Below, piece after piece: positions 10,189 through 21,707 of a DNA stretch of 64,000 nucleotides (positions are counted from its first letter, which is position 1; each line of letters begins with the position of its first letter). Made by a program: the position numbers and the translations under genes. Where the stretch lies: NCBI GenBank assembly GCA_016647705.1, contig JAENRU010000279.1, forward strand, positions 248,001 through 312,000. The letters run 5' to 3'. The notes below the pieces were generated by a model, which did no database searches, had not been told where the DNA came from, and saw only the letters and a list, made by a program, of their open reading frames with translations. The DNA comes from Eucommia ulmoides (lineage: Eukaryota > Streptophyta > Magnoliopsida > Garryales > Eucommiaceae).

Positions 10189-12463
10189 TGAACGCGCCCC
10201 GATTTTCCAGAGAAAACCAAAAACAAATATATATATAGATATATGTTTATATATGCTTAGCGCTGGTAAAACGAGAAGGGTTTTTAAAAAACGTCGATTT
10301 TCTCATTAAAATATACTTAAGTCTGTTTTAGAAAAAGGAGTCGCCACCTAGCATTGGGTTTAAATGATGTGCTAGGTCACCATATTTTTCTTTTTTGAAA
10401 ATAATTTAAAAAAAATGGCTTAAGTAAAATTTGACTCCAAAAATAATATGGTCTAACCAGAGATTCGTTTAAAGAGTTCGGGGGTCAGTTACGCTCGGGG
10501 AAGGTGTCAAGCACTCCAAGACGCCCGTCCAAAGACGGTACCTTATCCGATTAAGTCCAATTAGAATTTAAATCCGAATATTTTTATTTTATTTTTAAAT
10601 CCTCTTTATATACACATATACACATACACACACATTGAGGGAAGTGATCTCCCTTCTAAACCTAGACCGTTCTGATTGAAGGTTGGGAATTTTCCACCTC
10701 GTATTGTTAGCACATTATATTTAATACAAATTAAATAAAACACCCGCACACACGCATCGAGGAGAGTAATTCCCTTCTAAATTTAGCCATTCAAATTGAA
10801 GGTTGGGAATTTTCCACCTCGTATTGTTAGCACATTATATTTAATACAAATTAAATAAAACACCCGCACACACGCATCGAGGAGAGTAATTCCCTTCTAA
10901 ATTTATGCCGTTCAAATTGAAGGTTGGGAATTTTCCACCTCATATTGTTAGTACATTATATTTAATACAAATTAAATAAAACACCCGCACACACGCATCG
11001 AGGAGAGTAATTCCCTTCTAAATTTAGCCATTCAAATTGAAGGTTGGGAATTTTCCATCTCGTATTGTTAGCACATTATATTTAATACAAATTAAATAAA
11101 ACACCCGCACACACGCATCGAGGAGAGTAATTTCCTTCTAAATTTTAGCCATTCAAATTGAAGGTTGGGAATTTTCCACCTCGTATTGTTAGCACATTAT
11201 ATTTAATACAAATTAAATAAAACACCCGCACACACGTATCGAGGAGAGTAATTCCCTTCTAAATTTTAGCCATTCAAATTGAAGGTTGGGAATTTTCCAC
11301 CTCGTATTGTTAGCACATTATATTTAATACAAATTAAATAAAACACCCGCACACACGCATCGAGGAGAGTAATTCCCTTTTAAATTTTAGCCATTCAAAT
11401 TGAAGGTTGGGAATTTTCCACCTCGTATTATTAGCACATTATATTTAATACAAATTAAATAAAATACCCGCACACACGCATCGAGGAGAGTAATTCCCTT
11501 CTAAATTTTTGCCATTCAAATTGAAGGTTGAGAATTTTCCACCTCGTATTGTTAGCACATTATATTTAATACAAATTAAATAAAACACCTGCACACACGC
11601 ATCGATGGGAGTAATTCCCTTCTAAATTTTAGCCATTCAAATTGAAGGTTGAGAATTTTCCACCTCGTATTATTTACTCAAAAAAAAAAATTAAAAAAAA
11701 AAAAGTAATAAATAAATAAATAAATAATAAAGGAAGAAGAAAAAAAAAAAAATCTAATTTACAAAAAAAAAAATTAGTATAATAACAACTTAAAAAAATA
11801 AGAGTAAGATTTACAACAGATGAAAATTTACCACCTTCTTGGAGATTTTTCTTCTTCAAAATTACAATAAAATGAAAATAATATTATTTTCTTCAAAATT
11901 TTTCTCCAGATTTCCCCTCTCCCTTACAAAAATTCCTCTCAAAAAATTTCTTCCCCTCAAAATCCTCCCCTCTCTCCAAAACATCCTTCATCTATTTATA
12001 GGAAAAAAATGTGGAACTTTGCCAACAAAAACAAAAACACAAAAAGTAGAAAAAATAATAAAAAAATGGGTGGGTGCACCGAAATTCGGTGCACCCACCA
12101 GCTTTTGGGTGCATCGAATTCGGTGCACCCAAAAGCAGGGGGGACACCCCCCCTGCTGGCCGCACCAGCGACCATTTTGCAGCCCCCCCCCGCGTTCGGT
12201 CCAGACCTCTCTCGTTCTCGTCTGTTTCTTGGTCCATTTTGTTCCGAATTAACGCGTTTTTATTCCACTTCGAAAAATCTACAAAACCAAAAAAAAAATA
12301 AAAAATCAATTACTAATATTTAATTTACTTAAGAGATTAATAAAACTTAATTTAGCAGTATTAAACCGCATAAATACGGTACAATCAAAACAAAATAAAA
12401 AAAAAGGTAACTATAAAATAAAGTATAATTTTTTGCGAGGCGGTCAAAAATGCCGTGTCTACA
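10189..12463 (-). repeat. 3' LTR of the Tat element (left copy)
   Basis: 2275 bp. It differs from the other LTR mainly by about two extra units of a ~120-bp tandem repeat and by the layout of a GC-rich hairpin block (12063-12190). Confidence 0.93.
10661..11676. repeat. ~120-bp tandem array inside the left LTR
   Basis: The motif AGGTTGGGAATTTTCCACCT recurs at about 10680, 10800, 10920, 11040, 11160, 11281, 11402, 11523 and 11644, giving eight full units and a partial one. Each unit also holds ACCCGCACACACGCATCGAG. Confidence 0.95.
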
Positions 12464-12479
12464 GCTGCCCCTCTTTGTC
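12464..12479 (-). promoter_or_regulatory. Polypurine tract of the Tat element
   Basis: On the minus strand GACAAAGAGGGGCAGC directly precedes the 3' LTR, as expected of the plus-strand DNA primer. Confidence 0.8.
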
Positions 12480-12585
12480 ATGAAAGTTCACTTGCTTGAC
12501 AAAGATAAAAGACCACGTCATTTTGATCGTCCCATTTTTATTTTATTTATTTATTAGTTTATTTTCTAATAATAGAACAAATAAA

Positions 12586-13210
12586 ATAAAATGACTCATG
12601 ACGAACAAGCGTACGTTTAGAGTAATAAAAGAAGACTCATGACGAACAAGTGTCCATTTTGAAAAATAAGAGAATGACTCATGACGATGTTCATGATAAA
12701 CAAATGTCCGTTTAGAGGATTATTTAGAGTAATAAAAAAATGACTCCTGTCAATACTCATGACGAACACGTGTCTGTTTAGAGGATTGTTTAGAGTAAAA
12801 AAAAAAAAATGACTCCTGTCAATACTCATGACGAACACGTGTCCGTTTAGAGGATTGTTTAGAGTAAAAAAAAATGACTCCTGTCAATACTCATGACGAA
12901 CACGTGTCTGTTTAGAGGATTGTTTAAAGTAAAAAAAAAAAAAATGGCTCCTGACGATACTCACGACGAACACGTGTCCGTTTAGAGGATCGTTTAGAAT
13001 AATAAAAAATGACTCATGACGATACTCATGACAAACGCGTGTCTGTTTAGAGGATCGTTTAGAGTAATAAAATGATTCACGATGGTACTCATGACGAACA
13101 TGTGTCCATTTAGAGAATTGTTTAGAGTAATAAAAAAATGACTCATGACGATACTCATGACGAACACGTGTCCGTTTAGAGGATCGCTTAGAGTAATAAA
13201 AATTATTCAT
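12586..13210 (-). repeat. Minisatellite in the 3' untranslated region of the Tat element
   Basis: About eight to nine units of roughly 66-72 bp, each with ACTCATGACGAACACGTGTC followed by GTTTAGAGGATTGTTTAGAG and an A-run. Tandem arrays downstream of integrase are known in Ogre/Tat elements. The long minus-strand reading frames here are by-products of the periodicity. Confidence 0.9.
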
Positions 13211-14360
13211 GCCCCAGCCCTCTTGGCCAGGGGCTTAAAGAAAGTTCAAGAGTATAAAATATGCCCCAACTTGTGACTGAGCCAGAATGAGAGCGCAAAG
13301 ATATAAATGTGCCCCAGCCGAACTCTCAGATGACCGAACATTTATAGATTGCCTGCGTACCTTAGTATTATGCCGAGGATCAAGTTTGGCGTAGTTCACT
13401 TTTCGCCCTTTTCAGGGCAAAACGCATACCTGGACGCTCATTTAGAGCTTTGGAACTTTCAGCAATAAAAAGTTTCTAATTTGAACCGGAAGGTAAGAAG
13501 TCTTTGTGAGAGAGAAATCCATGTTTCCATGTCCTTTGAAAACCCTGTAATTGAACAAAAAACACATGTAACATGAAAATTTAGTTTAAAAAACTTGTCA
13601 CTCTTTACGACTCGCAATTCCGTCCCCCCTTTTCCGTCGCAATCCCTCATTTGATGGCGCTTGACTTTCTCGGGTCACGGGACAGTATCGGGAGATTTTT
13701 CGGTCTCGTCCTTCCGTCAATCTTAGAGATATACTTTCTGGAGGTTTTCTCTGGGTTGTTGGCAGGGTCTGGTTTTTTTTTTTTGGACAACATCCCTATC
13801 AGCCTTTATTTATCTGCACCAGCCGATTCTCACTTTCTCTTTTCTACTAGGCATCCTCTGTGCTTAGGAGAATCACATACTCCTGCTTGCTTTGTATTTT
13901 TCAAATCCTGCAAAACTGATTTAACCAAATATGGGAAAAACGTGTAAAACCTTACCCCAAATAGGTATCTTTATCACCAGATATGTTGACTGCGAGATTT
14001 CAAGCCGGATTGTCTGACAAGTATGATTTCAATGCAAATTTGAGCCATATTCGATGTTCCTTTTCACAGATTCCAACTCTTGCTCAAATCCATCAAGTTC
14101 CGAACACAGAAAAGCCTTACGGTCAATGGAAGTCAACCGTAGTGGGAATTCCAAAAATGCCCCTAGGAGTGATCTAACTGTTCTTCTTCCTTTTTTTTTT
14201 TTTTTTTTTACAACACGGTCTCTACATTTTTCTCATAGCGCCCTTTCGAGTTTTCACCATGTTCGAGCCGTATTTTTTCTTTTTTTTTTTTTTTTTTTTT
14301 TTTGGAAGCAACAGATAATCACAAATTGAAATAAACTTACTTAGAAAATAAGGACATTTA
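13211..14360 (-). other. 3' region of the Tat element between integrase and minisatellite
   Basis: No coding sequence is supported. There are two long poly-T tracts on the plus strand (about 14189-14209 and 14278-14303). Plus-strand reading frames here show no family resemblance. Confidence 0.6.
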
Positions 14361-17300
14361 TTAGGCAAAGTATTTCTTTACAGAATCCGAGTTTAGGGGC
14401 TCGGGAAATACATCACCATCCATTTCCTGGAGAATCAACGCTCCACCGCTCAAAGCCTTATGAACAACAAAAGGACCTTCCCAATTTGGCGCGAACTTAC
14501 CCTTAGCTTCATCTTGGAAAGGAAAGATTTTCTTCAATACTAACTCACCGACCTTGAAGACTCTAGGGTATACCCGTTTATCATGAGCTCTAGTAATCCT
14601 CTGTCTGTAACACTGTCCGTGGCATATCGCTGTCAGCCGCTTTTCATCGATTAAACAAAGTTGGTCCAACCGTTGTTGTACCCATTCAGTTTCATCAAGC
14701 TCGGCCTCTATGAGCACTCGTAGAGATGGAATTTCCACCTCGGCTGGTATCACCGCTTCTGTGCCATAAACCAGAGAATAGGGGGTTGCCCCTGTCGAGG
14801 TCCGAACCGAGGTTCGGTAAGCCATCAAAGCATATGGCAGCATATCATCCCACTCTTTATAATTGTCAATGATCTTCTAGAGAATTTTCTTTATATTTTT
14901 GTTGGCGGCTTCCACTGCTCCATTCATTTTTGGACGGTAAGGCGCTGAGTTTTTGTGCTCGATCTTGAACTGCTGACATATTTTCTGTATTTCTGAACCC
15001 TTCAGGTTTTTAGCAGTGTCGGTTATCAATGTTTGCGGCAAACCGTATCTTGACATAATATTTTCTTTGATGAATCGAGCTACTATCTTTTGAGTCACTC
15101 GGGTTAAGGAAACGGCTTCTACCCACTTGGAAAAATAATCAATTGCCACCAGGATAAAGCGATGACCACTCGGCGCCTTAGGGGTAACTTCCCCAATAAC
15201 GTCCATACCCCACATTGAGAAGGGCCATGGGGCCGCCAAGCAATGCAGGTGCGAAGGTGGGACATGGATTTGATCACCATGAATCTGACACTTATGGCAT
15301 CTTCGAACAAACTGCACGCAGTCGCTTTCCATCGTTAGCCAAAAATGACCGGTCCTCAAGATCTTCTTGGCAAGCATGAAGCCGCTCATGTGAGGTCCAC
15401 ATATGCCACCATATACCTCTTTCATCAACTGGATGGCCTCTTCGACTCCAACACATCTCAACAGGCCCATGTCAGGGGAGCGTTTGTACAGTGTCTCCCC
15501 GCTTAGGAAGAATTGGCCTGCTAACCTCCGGAGAGTTTTCCGATCAACACTTGATGCCCCTTCCGGATACTCCTGATTTTTCAGAAAGTTCTTTATGTCA
15601 TGGTACCACGGGTCTTTGGCTGGCTCAGATTCAAGCTGGCAGCAGTGGGCCGGTCGGCGTTGAACTCGGATCACCACCGGAATGATATCATCATCCTCTC
15701 GAGTGATAGATATCATAGATACCAAGGTAGCTAAGGCATCGGCGAAGTCATTTTTTAGCCTCGGTATTCTTTCAAATTCTATTATTGTAAATTGCTCGCA
15801 CAACTCCAGGAGGTGATTGTTATAGGCTATCAAGGTCGGATCTCTCGTGGCATATTTATCCGTCACCTGATTGATTATCAGCTCAGAATCTCCGAACACT
15901 AGCAATTCTTTGATTTTCATATCGACAGCGAGCTGGAGTCCCAGAATACAGGCTTCGTACTCAGCTCGATTATTTGTGCTCTGGAACTTCAACTTGGAAG
16001 CCACTGGATAATGCTGTTTGCCCGGAGAAACCAGAACGGCTCCGATTCCAGCCCCTCGAGAGTTCACTGCTCCATCAAAATACATTTTCCAGACTGTTTC
16101 CTCATTTTCTTCATCCACCGCATGAATCGACTCGTCAGGGAATAGTGTCTCAAGAGGCTGGTTATCCGTTTGAGCTGGACAACTAGCCAACTGATCTGCT
16201 ATCGCCTGACCCTTCACTGACTTTTGGGTCTTGTAGATGATATCGAACTCCGTCAGCAGCATCTGCCATTTTGCAACTTTTCCTGACAGAATCGGCTTCT
16301 CGAAGATGTATTTTAAGGGATCCATCCTGGCTATCAAGTAGGTAGTCAGTGGGAGCATATAATGGCGCAGTCTTTGAGCGGACCAAGCCAATGCACAACA
16401 GGTCCTCTCCAGCAAGGTATAATTTTCCCCATACTTCGTGAAGCGCTTGCTGAGGTAGTAGATGGCTTGCTCCTTCTTTCCAGATTTATCGAGTTGCCCA
16501 AGAATAGCTCCCATGGAGGAGTCGAGAACCGACAAATATAGTAATAACGGAACCTTCTCCCGAGGCGGCACTAGAACGGGAGGGTTCGTTAGATAGACTT
16601 TAATTTTCTCCAAGGCATTCTGGCAATCTGCATTCCATCGCCCGTCACTTTCTTTTCGAAGTAGCTTGAAGATTGGCTCACAAGTGGCAGTGAGTTGGAA
16701 GATGAATCGGACTATGAAATTTAATCGCCCCAGAAAACCTCAGATTTCTTTCTCATTTCTCGGTGGCGGCATCTCACGAATGGCCTTCGTCTTTGCAGGA
16801 TCAATCTCGATTCCATGGCGATTTACCATGAAACCAAGAAGTTTTCCAGAAGCCACCCCAAACGCGCATTTTGCTGGATTGAGCTTGAGCTGGTACTTTC
16901 GAAGTCTGTCGAACACCTTTTTCAAATGGCAGAGATGATCCTCGTTCTTCTGTGATTTAACGATCATGTCATCTACATATACCTCCATCTCCTTGTGCAT
17001 CATATCATGAAAGAGGGTCGTCATTGCTCTTTGGTATGTCGTCCCGGCGTTTTTTAGACCGAAAGGCATCGCCCTATAGCAAAAGACTCCCCATGGTGTA
17101 GTGAAGGCTGTCTTTTCTCGATCTTTCTCATCCATCAGAATCTGATTATAGCCAGAGAACCCATCGGCGAAAGAATAGAGCTTTCGCCCCGCAGTATTGT
17201 CGATGATGATGTGAATGTTTGGCAGTGGAAAATCATCTTTTGGACTCGCCCGGTTGAGATCACGATAGTCCACGCAGACTCTGATTTTTCCTGAGGACTT

Positions 17301-17829
17301 TGGCACGGGAACGACATTTGAGAGCCATTCACTATAGTTACAGACTTCAATAATTCGGGCATTGAATTGCTTCACGATCTCCTCCTTGACCTCGAGGCTG
17401 ACAGCGGGCCTCAGTTTCCTCAACTTTTGTTTGACTGGTACACTCCCCGGCTTTAGCGGCAGCTTATGGGCCACGATACTCTTGTCCAGTCCTACCATGT
17501 CATCGTAGGACCAGGCAAAGATATCTTGGTAGGAAATTAAGAGCGTTGTCAACTCTTTCTTTTCCAGAGTCATGAGGGCTGATCCAATCTTTACTTCCTT
17601 CAACTCTTCCGAGGTCCCCAAGTTTATCAACTCGGTCTCATCGTTACTGGGAATCGGCTTGTTCTCGAACTCCGTGAAAGCTTTTCGGATCTCACCATCG
17701 TCTGGCTGGCAAGAGTCATCTTCTGCTTCCACTCCCATCGGGTTATGGTCTGGTTCTGCATTGAAATCATACTTATCGCACTCTGGCTCAGTTATATCGC
17801 ATGCATCATACACTGGTGTTTTAGACATC
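14361..17829 (-). pseudogene. Tat element pol: reverse transcriptase, two RNase H domains, integrase
   Basis: One frame from 17829 down to 14361, cut by two stops at 16740-16742 and 14877-14879. The RT part has the LNRASPKDDFPLPN and YVDDM motifs. After it come a Ty3-type RNase H (16613-16178) and a second RNase H of archaeal type (16091-15714) with MYFDGAVNSRG and the NNRAEYEA helix. The integrase (about 15480-14880) keeps three acidic residues in MDVIG, LITDT and GAVEAANK contexts and the CHKC pair of the zinc site; the first zinc-site His appears to be Tyr (KEVYGGICGPH). The C-terminal piece (14843-14361) has the STGATPYSLVYGTEA block. Both stops can arise by a single C-to-T change on the coding strand. 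Confidence 0.9.
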
Positions 17830-17983
17830 CTGAAAGCATAAAATTTAAACATTTAAACCATATGTCGGATAAAACAGAATTGCATTCATTAAATATAAAA
17901 AACCATTACAAAGCAAAATCCCTTTCCATCTAGAAGGCAAGGTGGATGGAGGGATGACCAACAGAAAATCTCCCTAAGTTTAC
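17830..17983 (-). other. 154-bp intron between protease and reverse transcriptase of the Tat element
   Basis: On the minus strand the upstream frame stops at a TAA that overlaps a donor (CG|GTAAAC), and an acceptor TGCTTTCAG lies at 17830. Removing 17983-17830 fuses the two frames without a shift, although unspliced they are in different frames. An intron at this place is described for Ogre elements; here it is inferred from sequence. Confidence 0.75.
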
Positions 17984-19650
17984 CGAAACGCCTGGCGAAT
18001 TGGGAGAGAACAAGAATCCCAATTCTGCAGCTTTTCTTTTCCCTTGGTTCGAATACCAGACCCATGACTTGGCCCTGCCTCGTCTCTCATGATTACATTC
18101 ACAGCTTCCTTGATCATTACTCTCTCAGGGTGCAACTTGAATCCTGCGGTCTCCTTCCCTTTGTTGAGGGTTTCTGCTGGATAGGGGAAAGTGACCCGGA
18201 TATGCGGAATTTTCATTGGCTGGTTGTCTGGGGATCCATCCCTCTTCTTCCGGAAGAACTTCGCTCTGTCTGCTTTTGTCGGCTCGTATCCCAATCCGAA
18301 TCTCCCCTTCTTCTCCTTGACTTCTATCGGTTCTGTAATTCCGTCTAGATTCTTGCCCAAACCTTTCCCGGGAATGCAACCCCGAGACTTCATTTCTTTA
18401 GCAACGAAGGCCACAGTGTTAGACAGTGATGGTGTCATCTCGTGTCCTCCTTCCTTCACAAAGGTAGCATTCGCAACGTCGAACACGTGATAGGAGGCTT
18501 CAATCTTCTCCTTCTCCTTTCCGTCATCTGTTAACGGGACATGCCGACTTATCTCTTGATGGAAATGTATGATATCTGAATCAGCCCTGATCACGTACAG
18601 TGTGTCATTAATGATAAACTTGATCTTCTGATGTAGAGATGAAGGCACTGCCCCAGCGTTATGGATCCATGGCCTCCCCAACAATAGGTTGTACGAAGCA
18701 GGTATGTCGAGCACTTGGAACTTCGCATTGAACTGTATTGGACCAATTTCAATTGGCAGGTCAATCTCTCCAACGCTATCTCTCCTAACCCCATCGAATG
18801 CTCGGATAACCGTCTTAGACGATCGAATCTGTGATAGATCTATCCCCATTTCTTCCAGGGTCGACAAAGGACAGATATTTAGTGCCGATCCATTGTCAAT
18901 CAGCACCCGAGCTATGAACATTCCATGGCTTTCGACCGTGATATTCAAAGGCTTGTTGTGACCTGTTCCATCGTCGTCCATCTCGTCATCTGTGAAGGTG
19001 ATGGTGTTAGATCCTAGGACCTGCTCGACCAGAGTGACAAATTTCTCCGGAGAGATCGTGCTAGGCAAGTGGGCTTCATTTAGGACCTTCAGCAGTGCCT
19101 GTCTATGTACTTCTGAGGATAGAAGTAGTGAGAGCATCGAGATTTGCGCCGGTGCTTTGCTGAGTTGCTCCACTATCTTGTATTCTGAATTCTTCATTGC
19201 CTTTAGGAAGTCGTGAGCCTCCGGTTCTGACACTGGCTTTTTCAGGGCCCCTCTTGGTTCCCTTACAGGAATCCTGATCAAATCCTGTGGCGTATACACC
19301 CTTCCAGACCGAGTGATTCCACCGGTTTCTCCTACGGAGATTGGCAATTCTTCTCCTTCTCCTGTTTTAGCGACGATCTCATAATTCCACGGAACCTTAT
19401 TGAGATTTTCCACCATCTTTTGGATTGGGAAAGACAAAACTAGAGATTTCTCCAATTTTTGGGCTACCATTTCTAGATGTAATTCGAACCCTCCGTAGAG
19501 AACCTCCGGGTGTAAATAAACACCACCGATATCGATCACATCAACTTCTTCTTCGACCTCCTCTGTGAAAATTAGATTGACGCCACTTCCTGAGGAGGCG
19601 TGTTCAGGCAACGGATTTTGCTGACAATTTGGCGTACCGGCCTCAGGTTT
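17984..19650 (-). CDS. Tat element aspartic protease with a C-terminal G-patch
   Basis: An open frame of about 543 residues from 19611, continuing upstream in the same frame to the A-run at about 19646-19652. The catalytic motif is VLIDNGSALNICP (D-N-G in place of the usual D-S/T-G), followed by LLLGRPW, which is the typical second protease block. Further on, a glycine pattern GCIPGKGLGKNLDG … GRFGLGYEP fits a G-patch, an RNA-binding motif. There is no ATG near the N-terminus, as expected for the middle of a gag-pro-pol polyprotein. The frame is offset from gag by one base. The frame ends in the intron described separately. Confidence 0.85.
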
Positions 19651-21388
19651 TTTTAGGAAAAGTGATGGCTCCGGTCCGTATAAACTCCCGGATTTTGTCT
19701 TTTAGCTGAAAGCATTGCTCAGTCGCATGTCCTCTGGTTCCCGAGTGGTATTCACAGAAAGCATTTGAAGAAGCTGCTTTACTCCCAGGTTTAACTTCGT
19801 AGAATGGAAGGGGCGTCAGCATTCCCTGCTTCAAACAATTCCGGTACAACTCGGTGATCGAGACCGGAAGGTCTTGTAGCTCTCTGTTGTCGTTCTGGAA
19901 ATTTTCCCCAGTAGCATGAGGTAGAAGGTCTTGGTGGTATTGGGTTCCTGACCTTGGAGTGTGGTTAGGAATTTGAGGTGGGGTGTTCGGGCGTGGTTGA
20001 TAGGTATGGTAAGAGGGCGTTGGGTAGGCTTGAGGGTAATATTGGGGAATGTGGTTTTGATAAGGGGGAGGTACATTTTGGTAATAGCAGGGGCGGCTTT
20101 GGGAATAGGGTTGGTTTTGAGGATAATTTTGGTTTTGGCGATTTTGAGGAGGGTAGTTGTGATATTGGTTGTTCTGGTTCGGGTAGTTCTGGGGGCAAGA
20201 AGTTTGGGGGTAGTTCTGGTAATGGGTTTGCCGAGGGGAAACGACAACAGCTACTTCATTTTCTTTCATCTTTGGCGGGGCTGACCTTTTCGTCAGATTG
20301 GATTGGGCCCCTTCAATTTTCCCGCTCCTTATTCCTTCTTCCGTCACCTCGGTCTGTTTGATCGCATCGCCGAAAGAAACCACTGCTATGCTCGAGAGAT
20401 CTCGATAGAATGGCGGTGACTGAATTGACTTGAATATCTCTAACTGAGCCTCCTCGCTCAGCTTAGGGACAACTTTGGCAGCCTCCTCCCTCCAACGAGC
20501 AGTATACCTCCGGAAACTTTCGTCTTTACTTTTCAGTATCTGGTAGAGGGTATTGCGGTCTGACGCGGCATCCATATTGTACACATATTGCTCACAGAAG
20601 GCCTCTACCAGATCTTCAAATGTTTTAATCTGTGATAGCTCCAGGGTCATGTACCAGTTGAGAGCCGGTCCTTTCAACGGTCTCCGAAACATCTTTAGGC
20701 AAAGGTTTTCGTTCCGAGCATGAATTCCTAACTCCTCTTTGTAAATGCTGACATGCCATTCTGGAGGGCCAGTGCCATCATATTTTGTAAATTCTAGAAC
20801 CACGAAATTTTCCGGGTACACAATCCCGGGTGGTGCTGACAACTCCTTGTACGTCGCTTTCCTGGACGGCTTCTCCTTTTGCCATTCTTCTATAGTTTTC
20901 TCCAATTTCTCCATTTTCAGAAGCCAAGCCGGTGGAGGACCATTCTCTTCTTTGTTTTCAGTTTCAATGGCCGGGGCCGGTTGGCTATCATTTGAATTGT
21001 TTGGTGGAGCAACGACCCTCTCCGGGTGAATGAGGATCTGCGGGGCGGCGGGGGCCGAGCCCTCTGGCGAGGCCTGATAGACATGCCCCTGGATGGGATA
21101 TGTCGGAGCTCCATAGGCGAAAGGATGAGGGCCCATCTGAGGTCCATAGTAGACCGGCACTGCAAAGTTCAGGCCGACGTGGTTCGGATTCAGCCCTGAG
21201 TTCTCCATCCCAATACTTGCAGGGTTTCTATTTGGGGATTCAATCACAGGAGTCCCGTTGGACGGAGGAATAGGCACCTCCTGAGGTCGGCTAAGTTCGT
21301 TGATCCTTTCCATCAACCTGTCAATAGTTTCCTGCATCTGAGCTATCTGGGTCGTTCGGGGAGATTCGGGATTGCTTTCTGATGTCAT
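19643..21388 (-). CDS. Tat element Gag
   Basis: 581 residues from an ATG at 21388. It has an N-terminal coil (about residues 13-36), a Pro/Gly-rich stretch, then the retrotransposon gag domain (about 190-330; WHVSIYKEELGIHARNENL and FEDLVEAFCEQYV). A long Gln/Asn/Pro/Tyr-rich low-complexity region follows. Near the end a compact Cys/His motif, CEYHSGTRGHATEQC, replaces the classical CCHC knuckle. The frame ends at a TGA just past an A7 run; a one-base length change in that run separates it from the protease frame. Confidence 0.9.
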   Translation of the reverse strand: MTSESNPESPRTTQIAQMQETIDRLMERINELSRPQEVPIPPSNGTPVIESPNRNPASIGMENSGLNPNHVGLNFAVPVYYGPQMGPHPFAYGAPTYPIQGHVYQASPEGSAPAAPQILIHPERVVAPPNNSNDSQPAPAIETENKEENGPPPAWLLKMEKLEKTIEEWQKEKPSRKATYKELSAPPGIVYPENFVVLEFTKYDGTGPPEWHVSIYKEELGIHARNENLCLKMFRRPLKGPALNWYMTLELSQIKTFEDLVEAFCEQYVYNMDAASDRNTLYQILKSKDESFRRYTARWREEAAKVVPKLSEEAQLEIFKSIQSPPFYRDLSSIAVVSFGDAIKQTEVTEEGIRSGKIEGAQSNLTKRSAPPKMKENEVAVVVSPRQTHYQNYPQTSCPQNYPNQNNQYHNYPPQNRQNQNYPQNQPYSQSRPCYYQNVPPPYQNHIPQYYPQAYPTPSYHTYQPRPNTPPQIPNHTPRSGTQYHQDLLPHATGENFQNDNRELQDLPVSITELYRNCLKQGMLTPLPFYEVKPGSKAASSNAFCEYHSGTRGHATEQCFQLKDKIREFIRTGAITFPKKT

Positions 21389-21675
21389 CCTGGAATGAGT
21401 CTGTGCTCGACTGCGTGTAAAGATCGGACTTCGAAAGGGGGGAACTGGATTTGTTTTTCGGGGACCAATTTTCTTTGTCTTGTCCTTTTCTTTTTCACCT
21501 ACAAAAAAAATTATTTTTTTAGTTCACGTGGGTCTTAGGTGGCCTTAAAGCCCTTTCTAATTCGAAGATTTCAATTTCGATAACGACTAATTAAAAAAAA
21601 AAAAATTATATTTTTTTGTTTTTTTTTTTTTGTCGTTCCCTACCGATATTGAAAACTTTGAACTTGTTTGGTGTG

Positions 21676-21707
<32 letters not shown>

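Noticed and set aside
10661..11676. Regular repeats resembling a CRISPR array
   Set aside because: Units are ~120 bp, contiguous, with no unique spacers, and lie within an LTR of a plant retrotransposon.
12617..13210. Ser/Arg/His-rich minus-strand open frames of 73 and 108 codons
   Set aside because: They follow the minisatellite period and change frame with unit length.
13651..14329. Plus-strand frames of 64-98 codons in the 3' part of the Tat element
   Set aside because: Opposite strand to the element, include poly-T translation, and have no recognisable domain.
19643..19655. Programmed -1 frameshift at the A-run between gag and protease
   Set aside because: The gag frame does not read a canonical X-XXY-YYZ heptamer here, and the protease frame needs the opposite register.
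19831..20361. Open frames of 107-138 codons in other frames of the gag region
   Set aside because: Shadows of the Gln/Asn/Pro/Tyr-rich gag segment.
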